Source: a virus
DNA: 49,715 nucleotides
Direction: 5' to 3' (one strand)
Virus record (IMG/VR): IMGVR_UViG_3300024520_003663
Location: 1 to 49,715 of that record
The position numbers and the translations under genes are program-made. The stretch's first letter is position 1. Each line of letters opens with the position of its first letter. The notes beneath the pieces are model-generated. The model saw only the letters and a program-made list of their open reading frames with translations, made no database searches and was not told where the DNA came from. Shown here in pieces: positions 35,590 to 43,511 of this stretch.

Positions 35590-36474
35590 ATGGCATATAT
35601 AAAATTATTTGAAGAATTCATATTATCAGAAAGTGGAAACTCTGTAGAAAATGCAGTACCGTTTCAGCAAGATCAAGTTGCTGGAACTTTAAAGTGGCTG
35701 GAGAAAAACGTTTTTCCTAAGATTGGAATATCTGGGATGGGTGACGATGCTGCAGTTATTGGAAGTGCCGGTAAGAAATTACCAGGAGACACAAGTGGCG
35801 ATATCGATATTGCAGTTTCAGCAGATAAGATTGCGGGTTATTTAGATGTTTCACTTCAGAATGTTTTAGGTGAACTTAATACGACATTAAAAAAATATGG
35901 CTACGAAACAAAAATGGCAGCAGGTTTTGGTCAAGTAAGTATAGCAGCTCCAATAGACGGTGACATTAATAACGGCGTTGGTCAAGTTGACCTAATGCTT
36001 TCAACTGATATGAAATGGTCTAAGTTTATTTACGAATCACCTGACTTTAGAACTGGAGAATCAAAATACAAAGGTGCATATCGTAATATTTTGTTAATGT
36101 CAATCATAGGACAATGCTTCGGAAAGACATTAAGTAAAACTCCAGAAGGAGCAACCAAAGAATATGAAGCCAGAGTAATTAGAATGAACCAAGGGATAGT
36201 GCAGATTAGAAAGACGTTCCAAGGTAAGAAAGGATTAATTAAGACTGCAAAGTTAATGAGAGACTTTGATAAAGAAATCACAAGAGAACCCCAAGAAGTG
36301 GTTGATATGATATTTAATAATTCAAAACCAAGCGATATTAATACATATGAAAAATTAAAGGCACTATTAGAATCTGGATTATTTAAATTTCCAGAGAAAG
36401 TAGATTCTATACTTGCAGAATTTAAAACGAGAATGACACATTCGGGTTTACCATTACCATCAGACATAGGATAA
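35590..36474 (+). CDS. CTS-type pol-beta-superfamily nucleotidyltransferase
   Basis: A 294-residue protein starting MAYIKLFEEFILSESGNS, an excellent capsid-targeting-like leader with L-S-E-S as cut site. The catalytic pattern of the pol-beta nucleotidyltransferase fold is clear: G58-S59 in 'AVIGSAGKK', D71-I-D73 in 'SGDIDIAV' and a third acid D134 in 'GVGQVDLML'. This superfamily includes CCA-adding enzymes, poly(A) polymerases, aminoglycoside and antitoxin-like transferases. The C-terminal half is helical. It follows the ligase-like gene by five bases, so the two enzymes probably act together. Confidence 0.65.
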   Translation: MAYIKLFEEFILSESGNSVENAVPFQQDQVAGTLKWLEKNVFPKIGISGMGDDAAVIGSAGKKLPGDTSGDIDIAVSADKIAGYLDVSLQNVLGELNTTLKKYGYETKMAAGFGQVSIAAPIDGDINNGVGQVDLMLSTDMKWSKFIYESPDFRTGESKYKGAYRNILLMSIIGQCFGKTLSKTPEGATKEYEARVIRMNQGIVQIRKTFQGKKGLIKTAKLMRDFDKEITREPQEVVDMIFNNSKPSDINTYEKLKALLESGLFKFPEKVDSILAEFKTRMTHSGLPLPSDIG

Positions 36475-36475
36475 T

Positions 36476-36661
36476 ATGACAGCAAAAGAACAGCAGAGAT
36501 ACGAAAGAGTATTTGAAAAATTAAAAGAATCTACAACCAAGGATGAATTCTTAGAATCAGTAGATTCTTTATTAGATGAAATTTTTGAAAGTAAGATTCA
36601 CCAACAACATAATCTTGATACATTATACGATGATGATTGGTGGACCAGTACTATGTCATAA
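36476..36661 (+). CDS. Small acidic hypothetical protein
   Basis: A 61-residue protein whose ATG begins one base after the preceding stop. It is helical and charged ('RYERVFEKLKESTTKDEFLE') with an aromatic/acidic end 'DTLYDDDWWTSTMS'. It lacks the capsid-targeting motif of its neighbours. It could be a small partner or inhibitor of the nucleotidyltransferase; no family recognised. Confidence 0.45.
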   Translation: MTAKEQQRYERVFEKLKESTTKDEFLESVDSLLDEIFESKIHQQHNLDTLYDDDWWTSTMS

Positions 36662-36704
36662 CTTTATACTATATTTGTTCAATAAATAAACAAAATCAAT
36701 TATA

Positions 36705-37271
36705 ATGGGGAAGTACGTAGATAGCTTTAAAATATTCGAAGCAAAATATCATACTTATGCAGATTACATGCAAGACGGTGATGAGTGGGGTACTCCCGAA
36801 GAACTAAAAAAAGATGCAACTATTTTAGTTAAGCATATGATTCCTAAAGATTGGGATAGCTCAGAAGATGCAATTAAAAACATTACTGACCAATCTAACG
36901 ATAAGAAAGGTATTAAGTTTGAGTTTACACTTGATTCTGGTGATACGATAACAGTATTTAAACTTGGAAGATTTAGAGGTAGTTGGGAAATTTACTTTAA
37001 CAAAAAGAAAGTTAAAGATAAAGCAGCAGTTAAGAAAATCTTAAGTGAAAGAATGACTGACTTAGATCAGTATTTGCATTCTATGAAAGGTTATGATTTT
37101 ACTCATCAGTATGCAGATGATGCAAGGTCACGAAGAAGTGGAGAGGCACATCAGAAAACATTAACTCAGTTATATAGCAAGCTTTCACCTTCAGATAAGA
37201 AGAAAGCATACGATAAGTATAAAGAAATATTTAAAATAGATACGAAATTTAACAACTTTAGTGGTACATAG
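36705..37271 (+). CDS. CTS-type protein, 188 aa, unknown function
   Basis: Starts MGKYVDSFKIFEAKYHTY, a degenerate capsid-targeting-like leader with I-F-E-A as possible cut site. The body has a small beta section ('GIKFEFTLDSGDTITVFKLG', 'SWEIYFNKKKV') and a basic helical end ('DARSRRSGEAHQKTLTQLY'), which would suit nucleic-acid binding. It sits in a tail-to-head pair with the 987-residue multi-enzyme gene three bases downstream. AATAAATA at 36681 may be its promoter. Confidence 0.5.
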   Translation: MGKYVDSFKIFEAKYHTYADYMQDGDEWGTPEELKKDATILVKHMIPKDWDSSEDAIKNITDQSNDKKGIKFEFTLDSGDTITVFKLGRFRGSWEIYFNKKKVKDKAAVKKILSERMTDLDQYLHSMKGYDFTHQYADDARSRRSGEAHQKTLTQLYSKLSPSDKKKAYDKYKEIFKIDTKFNNFSGT

Positions 37272-37274
37272 GAT

Positions 37275-40238
37275 ATGAAAGAACTTCATAGCATATATAG
37301 GGAAGCAGGGAAGGAATTTGTTAATGATTTACTTAATAACTATGTTGTAGTTACAGAGAAATTATCGGGTTCATCTTTTGCAGTTGAACACAATCCCACT
37401 GGACTACAATTCTTTAAAGGTACTTCTCAGAAGCCTATAAATTTAATAGATAGGACTATGATGGTTTATTATGAACCACCGATAGAACATATCAAAAACG
37501 TACTAGCATCAGGTAAAACAACAATCCCAGAGCATTGGAGATTTTGTTTTCAATATTTTGTTCATAACGAGCCAGGTGTTATAGCATACACTAAATTGCC
37601 AGAAAATAATTTAGTACTTACACATATTCATGTAAGAGGTGAAACTGGCAAAACTGCTAAAATTATAGATGACCCAAGAGTCATTAGAGATTGGGCAACT
37701 AAACTAAAAGTAACAGCATTACAACCATTCTACGCTGGTAATTTAACCGAAGAGCAGAAACTTAAGGTTGATGAATTTTTATCAATACCACTCGAAGACC
37801 AAGAAGAACTCTTTGGAACATCTTCATTCGTAGAATATATCCTAAAGGTTCTAAATCCAAAAGTAACAGCAACTACGTTACACGGAAATTTATCAAATCC
37901 AATCGATTCTTTAGTATTCAAGTTCATAAAAGCAGGTCATGGTAAATCATTTTCTGCTAGGATGATAGATCCGTATACGAGAACACTAATGAAAGATAAG
38001 GTGCCAGTTGATATAAGACGTGCACCGGCAGATATGAACGAAATCATTTTACTTGATCTTCTTGCTTTTATTGAAGAGCGAGGTATCAATAAAAGTGATA
38101 CAATGAAAGGTGATAGTGAGGAGCGCTATATTGAATTAATCTCCACATTGTTTAATGAATATGTAAGCCAGAAAGATGAAAGCCTTAGTGGTTTAACTTT
38201 CGATAAAGCAGATTTTGCATCTACACCTGAATTTGATTTGAATTTAGATCTTGTATCAAATGATAAGACTAAAGAACTATTATCAAAATCAGATCATCTT
38301 AAAGACCTATATAAAGTTATGTTAGGATCTTTAAGAAAGAAAAGAGACACAAAGAAAACAGGTGCTATATTAACACCATCTGTAATAGAAGACTTTAATA
38401 ACATGGTAGATAAAATTAACAAGATTAGCAATTCCAAAGATGATGGAGAATTCAAAACTTTTGAAGATTATCTTAAGCTTAAAAAAGTAAACGAAAATAT
38501 AGAAGAAGATCCCATAGAAAGTGTTACCGAAGAAAAGATATTAAGCTTCAATGACTTTAAGTCTCTTGATAAGATTAGTTTAAAGTCAGAAGTATCTGAA
38601 GCACTAACAGTTCCTCACAAAGAACGTGGTAAGAAAAAAGTAAATATGATAGTTGGAAGATTCCAACCTTTTACTTTGGGTCATGTTAAAGTGTTTGAGC
38701 AACTTCATAAACAAAATGGTTTTCCAATAGTTGTATTTACTGTAAGAGGTAAAAAGGTAAACTTAGAGAAATCTCCGTTTAATGAAGATGAACAAATGAC
38801 TATGTTCAATAAAATGAAGAAGCAATATTCATTTTTAGAAGCAATGTTCATAGTGCCTAGTGCAGCTATCGATACATTATTTTCAACTTTAAGACCAGCA
38901 TACGAACCAATCTTATGGGGATTTGGTACAGACAGAAAGAAGGCATACGAAGGTATGATTAATAAACCTGAGTACCGAAAGGATTTAGATGTGGAGCCAG
39001 ATTTCGCTGGATATGAAATTAAAAGAGGAGATGATGATGTATCAGCTTCTAAAGTTAGAACAGCTCTTGAATTAGATGACGAATCTACATTCAATAAAAT
39101 GACACCTAAGAGCATACACGATATGTACCAAATTCTTAGAACTGTTCTTGCACCAATCGAAGAATCATCTGATGTACTTGTCGAAAAAAAAGAAACAGAT
39201 CTAAGCGTTGAAGCTACTTCTCCTGGAGAGATGTACAGCAATCCATTCTTTATCGATGAAATCGTAAAAGCTAAAAAGCTTCCACAGTATAACAAATTTG
39301 TACAATTGTTACCGCATGGATTAGTAGCAGATGGATTTATTAAATTTGTAAATGGATTAGATCAAAGAGAAACTAAAGAGATAGTAGGCTATTTATATAG
39401 CTTAACTAAACCTACTCAATTAGATGCGAATGCATTATACGGAAATCCAAGTTCGCCATTAGGTCAGTTATTTGTATTAGAACCAAAGGGTGTTGGTAGA
39501 GGTGAAGTTGCAATCGCTTGGTTGATTAAAGATGCTGAAATTCAAGGTGGTGGAGAAAGCTACGATGTAAGCATCAAAGGTAAAAAGTTTGAAGTTAAAG
39601 CATATGAAGCCGGTGGTCCAAGTGATGCTATCCGAGCAGGTGTAAAAGCAAAGATTACAAACTTCAATTTCTATAATGAACTTTTAGATACGATTAGTAG
39701 AATTGATAAACTAACAGGCTTCTCAAGCGGTATTCCTAAATTCGATCTTAATGCTTATTTCCCAGAATCATTTGTGGCACTTGGTAATAAACTAATGGCT
39801 GAAAGAACAAGCATCTTATCTGGTGAAATTAGTAAAGGCAGACTGGCGACGATACAGAAATTCTATGATGAAGCAAATGCGATTGAAAGTCATATCAAGG
39901 GTTTCTCGAATGTGATATTAAGAGGACCGCACAGTAAGCCACGAGAATTAAGTGTAGTTCCAATTTCAGAAGAAGAGGTTGCAGCTGGAACATTCACGGT
40001 TAAGATAACTGAAAAAGATGAAAGTCTAACTTATATTCTATCTGAGCTAAGGAGATTGAAATACGTTAGAGATCCTAAGGCATTAGCAGTTGATTTACAA
40101 AATGCTGTAGATAAAAGTGTTAAGGGTACGGTTTATATCGTATTCAGAAGAAATAAAGTTAACATTGTTCCGGAGACAGGATTCAAATTCAGTCACATTA
40201 CAGCAGCAAGTGTAAAGTTCGTAGAACGGGACTTATAA
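37275..40238 (+). CDS. Three-module protein: ligase-like, NMN adenylyltransferase, PD-(D/E)xK-like nuclease
   Basis: A 987-residue protein. Module 1 (~1-415): K29-L-S-G32 in 'VTEKLSGSSF' fits ligase motif I (KxxG), and 'NPIDSLVFKFI' resembles motif IV. Module 2 (~450-630): 'GRFQPFTLGH' (461-470) and 'VSASKVR' (589-595) are the (H/T)xGH and ISxTxxR signatures of NadM/NadR-type NMN adenylyltransferases. Module 3 (~650-987): E744, D764 and E773-V-K775 in 'YDVSIKGKKFEVKA' match a PD-(D/E)xK nuclease core. The linkers look processable: 'KILSFNDFK' (421-429) with V-S-E-A (440-443) before module 2, and L-V-E (635-637) and V-E-A (645-647) before module 3. The N-terminus itself has no capsid-targeting leader. 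I infer a polyprotein possibly cut by the prohead protease. Confidence 0.65.
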   Translation: MKELHSIYREAGKEFVNDLLNNYVVVTEKLSGSSFAVEHNPTGLQFFKGTSQKPINLIDRTMMVYYEPPIEHIKNVLASGKTTIPEHWRFCFQYFVHNEPGVIAYTKLPENNLVLTHIHVRGETGKTAKIIDDPRVIRDWATKLKVTALQPFYAGNLTEEQKLKVDEFLSIPLEDQEELFGTSSFVEYILKVLNPKVTATTLHGNLSNPIDSLVFKFIKAGHGKSFSARMIDPYTRTLMKDKVPVDIRRAPADMNEIILLDLLAFIEERGINKSDTMKGDSEERYIELISTLFNEYVSQKDESLSGLTFDKADFASTPEFDLNLDLVSNDKTKELLSKSDHLKDLYKVMLGSLRKKRDTKKTGAILTPSVIEDFNNMVDKINKISNSKDDGEFKTFEDYLKLKKVNENIEEDPIESVTEEKILSFNDFKSLDKISLKSEVSEALTVPHKERGKKKVNMIVGRFQPFTLGHVKVFEQLHKQNGFPIVVFTVRGKKVNLEKSPFNEDEQMTMFNKMKKQYSFLEAMFIVPSAAIDTLFSTLRPAYEPILWGFGTDRKKAYEGMINKPEYRKDLDVEPDFAGYEIKRGDDDVSASKVRTALELDDESTFNKMTPKSIHDMYQILRTVLAPIEESSDVLVEKKETDLSVEATSPGEMYSNPFFIDEIVKAKKLPQYNKFVQLLPHGLVADGFIKFVNGLDQRETKEIVGYLYSLTKPTQLDANALYGNPSSPLGQLFVLEPKGVGRGEVAIAWLIKDAEIQGGGESYDVSIKGKKFEVKAYEAGGPSDAIRAGVKAKITNFNFYNELLDTISRIDKLTGFSSGIPKFDLNAYFPESFVALGNKLMAERTSILSGEISKGRLATIQKFYDEANAIESHIKGFSNVILRGPHSKPRELSVVPISEEEVAAGTFTVKITEKDESLTYILSELRRLKYVRDPKALAVDLQNAVDKSVKGTVYIVFRRNKVNIVPETGFKFSHITAASVKFVERDL

Positions 40239-40277
40239 GAAATACAAACTGAAGAATTGATCTTTCTGTCAACCTCT

Positions 40278-40287
40278 GATATATAAT
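40278..40287 (+). promoter_or_regulatory. T4-late-type promoter box plus rare Shine-Dalgarno
   Basis: GATATATAAT, 13 bases before the ATG at 40301. The same leader holds AGAGGAAG just upstream of the start, one of the few Shine-Dalgarno-like sequences in the window. Confidence 0.5.
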
Positions 40288-40300
40288 AAAAGAGGAAGAT

Positions 40301-40624
40301 ATGAAACACATAAAGTCATTAGACGATTTTCTTTTAGAAAAAAGGGTTGTCATCAAAAGAAAGTATACTGAGAATTATCCCGCTAAACATGCATCTACAT
40401 CAGCTCGTGTTAGAAACGCTGTATTAGATGCTATGGCAGATGGTGTAGTAACTGAGGAAGAGATTAAGAATATTCTACAAACCGCTAACGCTGGTAGCAG
40501 GTGGCTTAAGAAAAACGGAAGTCTTTTTAAGATTACTGAAGATGAAGCTGGTGTAAAGAGTTACACCTTATCTAAAAGTGGCAATCGTATCAGAACTCGT
40601 ACAAGAAATATAAACGAAGACTAA
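40301..40624 (+). CDS. CTS-type basic protein, 107 aa
   Basis: Starts MKHIKSLDDFLLEKRVVI; L-L-E-K is the candidate cleavage site. The mature part is strongly basic ('KRKYTENYPAKHASTSARVR', 'GNRIRTRTRNINED') with a helix-turn-like middle ('ADGVVTEEEIKNILQTA'), consistent with DNA binding inside the head. Its stop shares a base with the next ATG (TAATG). Confidence 0.6.
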   Translation: MKHIKSLDDFLLEKRVVIKRKYTENYPAKHASTSARVRNAVLDAMADGVVTEEEIKNILQTANAGSRWLKKNGSLFKITEDEAGVKSYTLSKSGNRIRTRTRNINED

Positions 40625-41025
40625 TGCCGGCAAAATCCAAAGCACAGCAAAGATTAATGGGAATGGCTTATTCTGTAAAGAAGGGCGATTCTGATATTGG
40701 AGATATTGATTCTTCATATAGAGATAAAGTGAAAGATCTTGTTGATGGAATGTCATTAGCTAAACTTAAAGATTACGCTAGTACTGATCATACGAACCTT
40801 CCTGATAAAGTTGAAGAAACTTCAGTGAATCTTAACCCGAATATGAACGTTCCGGGTATGGGTGATGTTGTACTTCCTGGAAATCCCGGAGATGCAAATT
40901 CTTTTGCTGGCCAAACACGTGGCAGTGGAGATATTCCTTTTGACTTAAAGAAGAAGAAAAAGAAGAAAAAGCTAAAGTATATTAAGACATACGAAAGTTT
41001 CATTCTAGAAAATAAGAAACGCTAA
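40624..41025 (+). CDS. 'MPAKSKAQQ' family protein with C-terminal CTS-like motif
   Basis: A 133-residue protein. 'MPAKSKAQQRLMGMAYSVKK' is the hallmark start of a small phage/bacterial family of unknown function (DUF3008-like, from memory). A Pro/Asn/Gly-rich middle follows, then a lysine run (KKKKKKKK, residues ~109-116) and a final 'KYIKTYESFILENKKR'. That end is a capsid-targeting-like motif, close to T4 MKTYQEFIAE, but at the C-terminus. No start codon precedes it in frame, so it is not a separate gene. I-L-E-N would release only the last few residues. Confidence 0.6.
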   Translation: MPAKSKAQQRLMGMAYSVKKGDSDIGDIDSSYRDKVKDLVDGMSLAKLKDYASTDHTNLPDKVEETSVNLNPNMNVPGMGDVVLPGNPGDANSFAGQTRGSGDIPFDLKKKKKKKKLKYIKTYESFILENKKR

Positions 41026-42105
41026 GTGGCAATTAAACCAAAATATCAACTTAAAGATCTTTTTCAGACAGGTGATCTTATAAGCCAGGGGTCTATGAAT
41101 GACCTTATAGATTCTACTTATAACCCATCACTTATTGCTGGGTCAAATATTTTCATTACTGGTGTTGATACACCATCTGGGAGACAAATAACTATATCTT
41201 CATCTGGCGGGGGCGGTGGCGGTGGAACTCCAAGCGGATCAGACACAGAGATACAGTATAATAATTCTGGAGTTTTTGGCTCCGACCCAGGCTTTATTAG
41301 GACACCAAAGGGATTTTTCGCATCACAGGCAGAAGGAGGACCTCTTCAAGCTGAAACAATAGTTGGCTCTGGTGATTTTACAGAGGTTGGGGGAGATCCA
41401 GCATTTGCAACAGGGTCTTTGTTTTTTGATGATGAAACAGACATTTTTTGTCTTGCTGGTGACTTAACTCCACTAACAGGAGAGAAAAGTATTGTAAATT
41501 ATATTCTAGGGCCTACCGCATCATCCCTATACCTCCAGGTTCAAGACGAAGTTGACATTATTACTGAAAATATTGCTGGTGATGAAGTCACTAGTATTTC
41601 AGCAGCAACTAATGAAGCTGTACTAAAGCATGAGTCACCAACTCTAACTACTCAAATAATAGTAGATACTCTTGGGGTTACATTTAACTTTAATGAAGGC
41701 TCGGACGTTTACACTTTCCCAACCACAGCCGGAACAGCAGGTCAAGTGTTAACAACAATTGGTGTAGGTCAAGTATCGTGGATCACACCAACAGTACCTG
41801 GGAAGTTTGTAATTGGTGCAGAGCAAACTGCCAACTTCAGAGCAGTTAAAGGAACATTACATCCAATCAATACCTTAGGTGGTGCAGTAGCAGTATTACC
41901 TCCACTCGGTCCGCATTCTCCTGGAGATACATGGGCAATTGTAGACTCTAGGTCAAATGCAGCCGCAGCAAATATCACTATAGGTTTCTTTACAGATAGT
42001 CAATTATCTTATGGTAGTGCTGCTAATAAAACTATGGGTAGTGACGAAGAAATGTATACTTATCATTACATCAATGCAACTGTTGGTTGGATAAGACAGA
42101 GATAA
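41026..42105 (+). CDS. Fibre-like virion protein
   Basis: A 359-residue protein from a GTG directly after the preceding stop. A short anchor-like N-terminus ('LKDLFQTGDLISQGSMNDLI') leads to a seven-glycine linker near residue 65 and then 'SDTEIQYNNSGVFGSDPGFI', a segment type common in phage fibres. The rest is a beta-rich shaft and tip ending 'YHYINATVGWIRQR'. It lies away from the other fibre genes, convergent to the minus-strand gene, and its sequence looks more GC-rich than neighbours, so it may be a mobile adhesin or capsid decoration gene. Confidence 0.6.
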   Translation: MAIKPKYQLKDLFQTGDLISQGSMNDLIDSTYNPSLIAGSNIFITGVDTPSGRQITISSSGGGGGGGTPSGSDTEIQYNNSGVFGSDPGFIRTPKGFFASQAEGGPLQAETIVGSGDFTEVGGDPAFATGSLFFDDETDIFCLAGDLTPLTGEKSIVNYILGPTASSLYLQVQDEVDIITENIAGDEVTSISAATNEAVLKHESPTLTTQIIVDTLGVTFNFNEGSDVYTFPTTAGTAGQVLTTIGVGQVSWITPTVPGKFVIGAEQTANFRAVKGTLHPINTLGGAVAVLPPLGPHSPGDTWAIVDSRSNAAAANITIGFFTDSQLSYGSAANKTMGSDEEMYTYHYINATVGWIRQR

Positions 42106-42108
42106 TTT

Positions 42109-42864
42109 TTAGTTGATTAGTGCAACTCTCGTAAGGATGGTAGTTCTCCGCCCAACGATTTCTCTTTGTGCCTTTACGGTACCCCGGAAATTCAATTCAG
42201 TATCTTTTTCAAATACCTTTCCACTCCAGAACTGAATGATGTTCCCATTACTATCTTTGCAGGTGTACTTATAGCGAGTGTTGCCACCTAACCAATCATC
42301 AGTGTGTTTTTTGATGAAGGTAATAGTAAGACCTAGATCTAATCGTTCTTTCAGTTCTCCAACGTATTCACTTGTACATTCTGCGAGGTTGATTTCCGTT
42401 ACCATCTGCCAGTGCATTTCAGAAAGGTGCTTGGCATGTTGAACGATATCCCTCATATGCTTAGTTCGTGGTTCGAACTTATTCGCAATCCATAGAACGT
42501 ACCCAGAGTCACTTTCGTAAATCTCGTTCAGATCTTTTCCTTTGTGCTTACCGAAATTCAGTAAGCCAGATTTCGGAAAGTCAGGATTGAAGTTGTCAGT
42601 TTCTGAAAGTTCAACTCGATTTCCACGACCTGTACAGATTTTCTTAACAGCCTCAACAATATTCGTAGAAAGATTTCCGAGGTAGGTGTACGGATTTCTG
42701 ATGCCCATGTGATTAAATCGATAGAGGGTGAAATAAACGCTTTTGCGCCCAGTCACATCCACGATGTAAAAGCTTTTTGAATCTGAAGCCGTGGCATTGT
42801 GTGCTTCGACGATAGATTTCGCCTCGTCAAGTTCAGCCTCTGTGTATTCGTTTAATGTTCTCAT
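42109..42864 (-). CDS. Minus-strand moron-like gene with exonuclease-X-type C-terminal motif
   Basis: The only convincing minus-strand gene. I start it at 42864 (MRTLNEYTEAELDEAK, 251 aa); an upstream in-frame ATG at 42891 is possible. 'LLNFGKHKGKDLNEIYESDS...YVLWIANKF' matches the F-G-K-(H/Y)-K-G-K ... W-L pattern found in DUF3820-like proteins and the C-terminus of exonuclease X relatives. The rest is not recognised. Base use differs from surroundings: I count 29 G/C in the 60 bases 42121-42180, unlike the A/T-rich flanks. Three bases separate its stop from that of the fibre-like gene. Probably a horizontally acquired accessory gene. Confidence 0.6.
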   Translation of the reverse strand: MRTLNEYTEAELDEAKSIVEAHNATASDSKSFYIVDVTGRKSVYFTLYRFNHMGIRNPYTYLGNLSTNIVEAVKKICTGRGNRVELSETDNFNPDFPKSGLLNFGKHKGKDLNEIYESDSGYVLWIANKFEPRTKHMRDIVQHAKHLSEMHWQMVTEINLAECTSEYVGELKERLDLGLTITFIKKHTDDWLGGNTRYKYTCKDSNGNIIQFWSGKVFEKDTELNFRGTVKAQREIVGRRTTILTRVALIN

Positions 42865-42900
42865 TTTTATGTTTGTTTGATTACAATACAATATAACTAT

Positions 42901-42926
42901 TATTTGTCTAGTTCATTGGACAAATA
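42901..42926. promoter_or_regulatory. Operator-like inverted repeat between divergent genes
   Basis: TATTTGTC and GACAAATA (8-bp perfect arms) flank a 10-base spacer in the 107-base divergent gap between the minus-strand gene and the dUTPase gene. Symmetry, position and A/T-rich surroundings suit a repressor or activator site controlling one or both promoters. There is no T-run on either side. Confidence 0.4.
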
Positions 42927-42971
42927 TGAAAACAATTCTGCTTAGCCTCATATAATCTTTAAACGATAAAT

Positions 42972-43463
42972 ATGGCAAACGTAGATAATAAATGTGCAGA
43001 TTTAGAAGTAAGAGATTACTATACAGAAAATGGATATAATGATTCTTCTTCTTTAGGTGACCTCTACGAACTTCAAAGTAAGACCCAAAAGATGTATGCA
43101 CAAAAACAAGGTAAGAAAACATTTGAAGAATATACTATCGGTGATACTGTAGATTTCCTTATGATGAACCATCATGCATTAGTAGATGAACTACATGAAA
43201 TGATGGATGCAGTTGGTGGAATTGATGACGGTGTTGGTAATGCTGCATGGAAGCCTTGGAAAAGTGCAAACACAGATATAAGAAATAAGAAACTATCTGA
43301 CTTATCAGAAAGTGATATGAAGGAACTGAAAATGGAGTACATAGATGCAATGCACTTCATGTTTAACAGTGGGTTAGCACTTGGAGTAACACCGAAGGAA
43401 CTATACAATTATTACTTAGCAAAGAACGAAGAAAACTGGGACAGAGTCCGTAGAGGTTATTAA
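42972..43463 (+). CDS. Dimeric dUTPase-like pyrophosphatase (all-alpha NTP-PPase)
   Basis: A 163-residue protein. The metal-binding pattern of the all-alpha dUTPase/MazG superfamily is visible: E73 and E76 in 'LVDELHEMMDAV', 'AWKPWK' in the substrate loop, and E122/D125 with H128 in 'MEYIDAMHFMF'. 'LALGVTPKELYNYYLAKNEEN' is the typical final helix pair. It would hydrolyse dUTP (or dCTP) to the monophosphate, feeding thymidylate synthesis and keeping uracil out of DNA. It opens the nucleotide-metabolism run with polymerase and ribonucleotide reductase. Confidence 0.75.
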   Translation: MANVDNKCADLEVRDYYTENGYNDSSSLGDLYELQSKTQKMYAQKQGKKTFEEYTIGDTVDFLMMNHHALVDELHEMMDAVGGIDDGVGNAAWKPWKSANTDIRNKKLSDLSESDMKELKMEYIDAMHFMFNSGLALGVTPKELYNYYLAKNEENWDRVRRGY

Positions 43464-43511
43464 ACTATTCTTTTGACTCTGATAAAACTAACAACCAATA
43501 ATTTTTAAAGA

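Noticed and set aside
36030-36485. 151-codon open frame on the minus strand
   Set aside because: Shadow of the pol-beta transferase gene, whose plus-strand protein carries the catalytic pattern and the targeting leader.
38705-39295. 196-codon open frame on the minus strand
   Set aside because: It lies wholly within the NMN adenylyltransferase module, whose plus-strand motifs are clear; its own translation has no recognisable pattern.
42965-42972. GATAAATA box before the dUTPase gene
   Set aside because: It overlaps the ATG itself, so it cannot promote that start; a similar GATAAATG at 9502 overlaps its start likewise. These may just be start-context bias.
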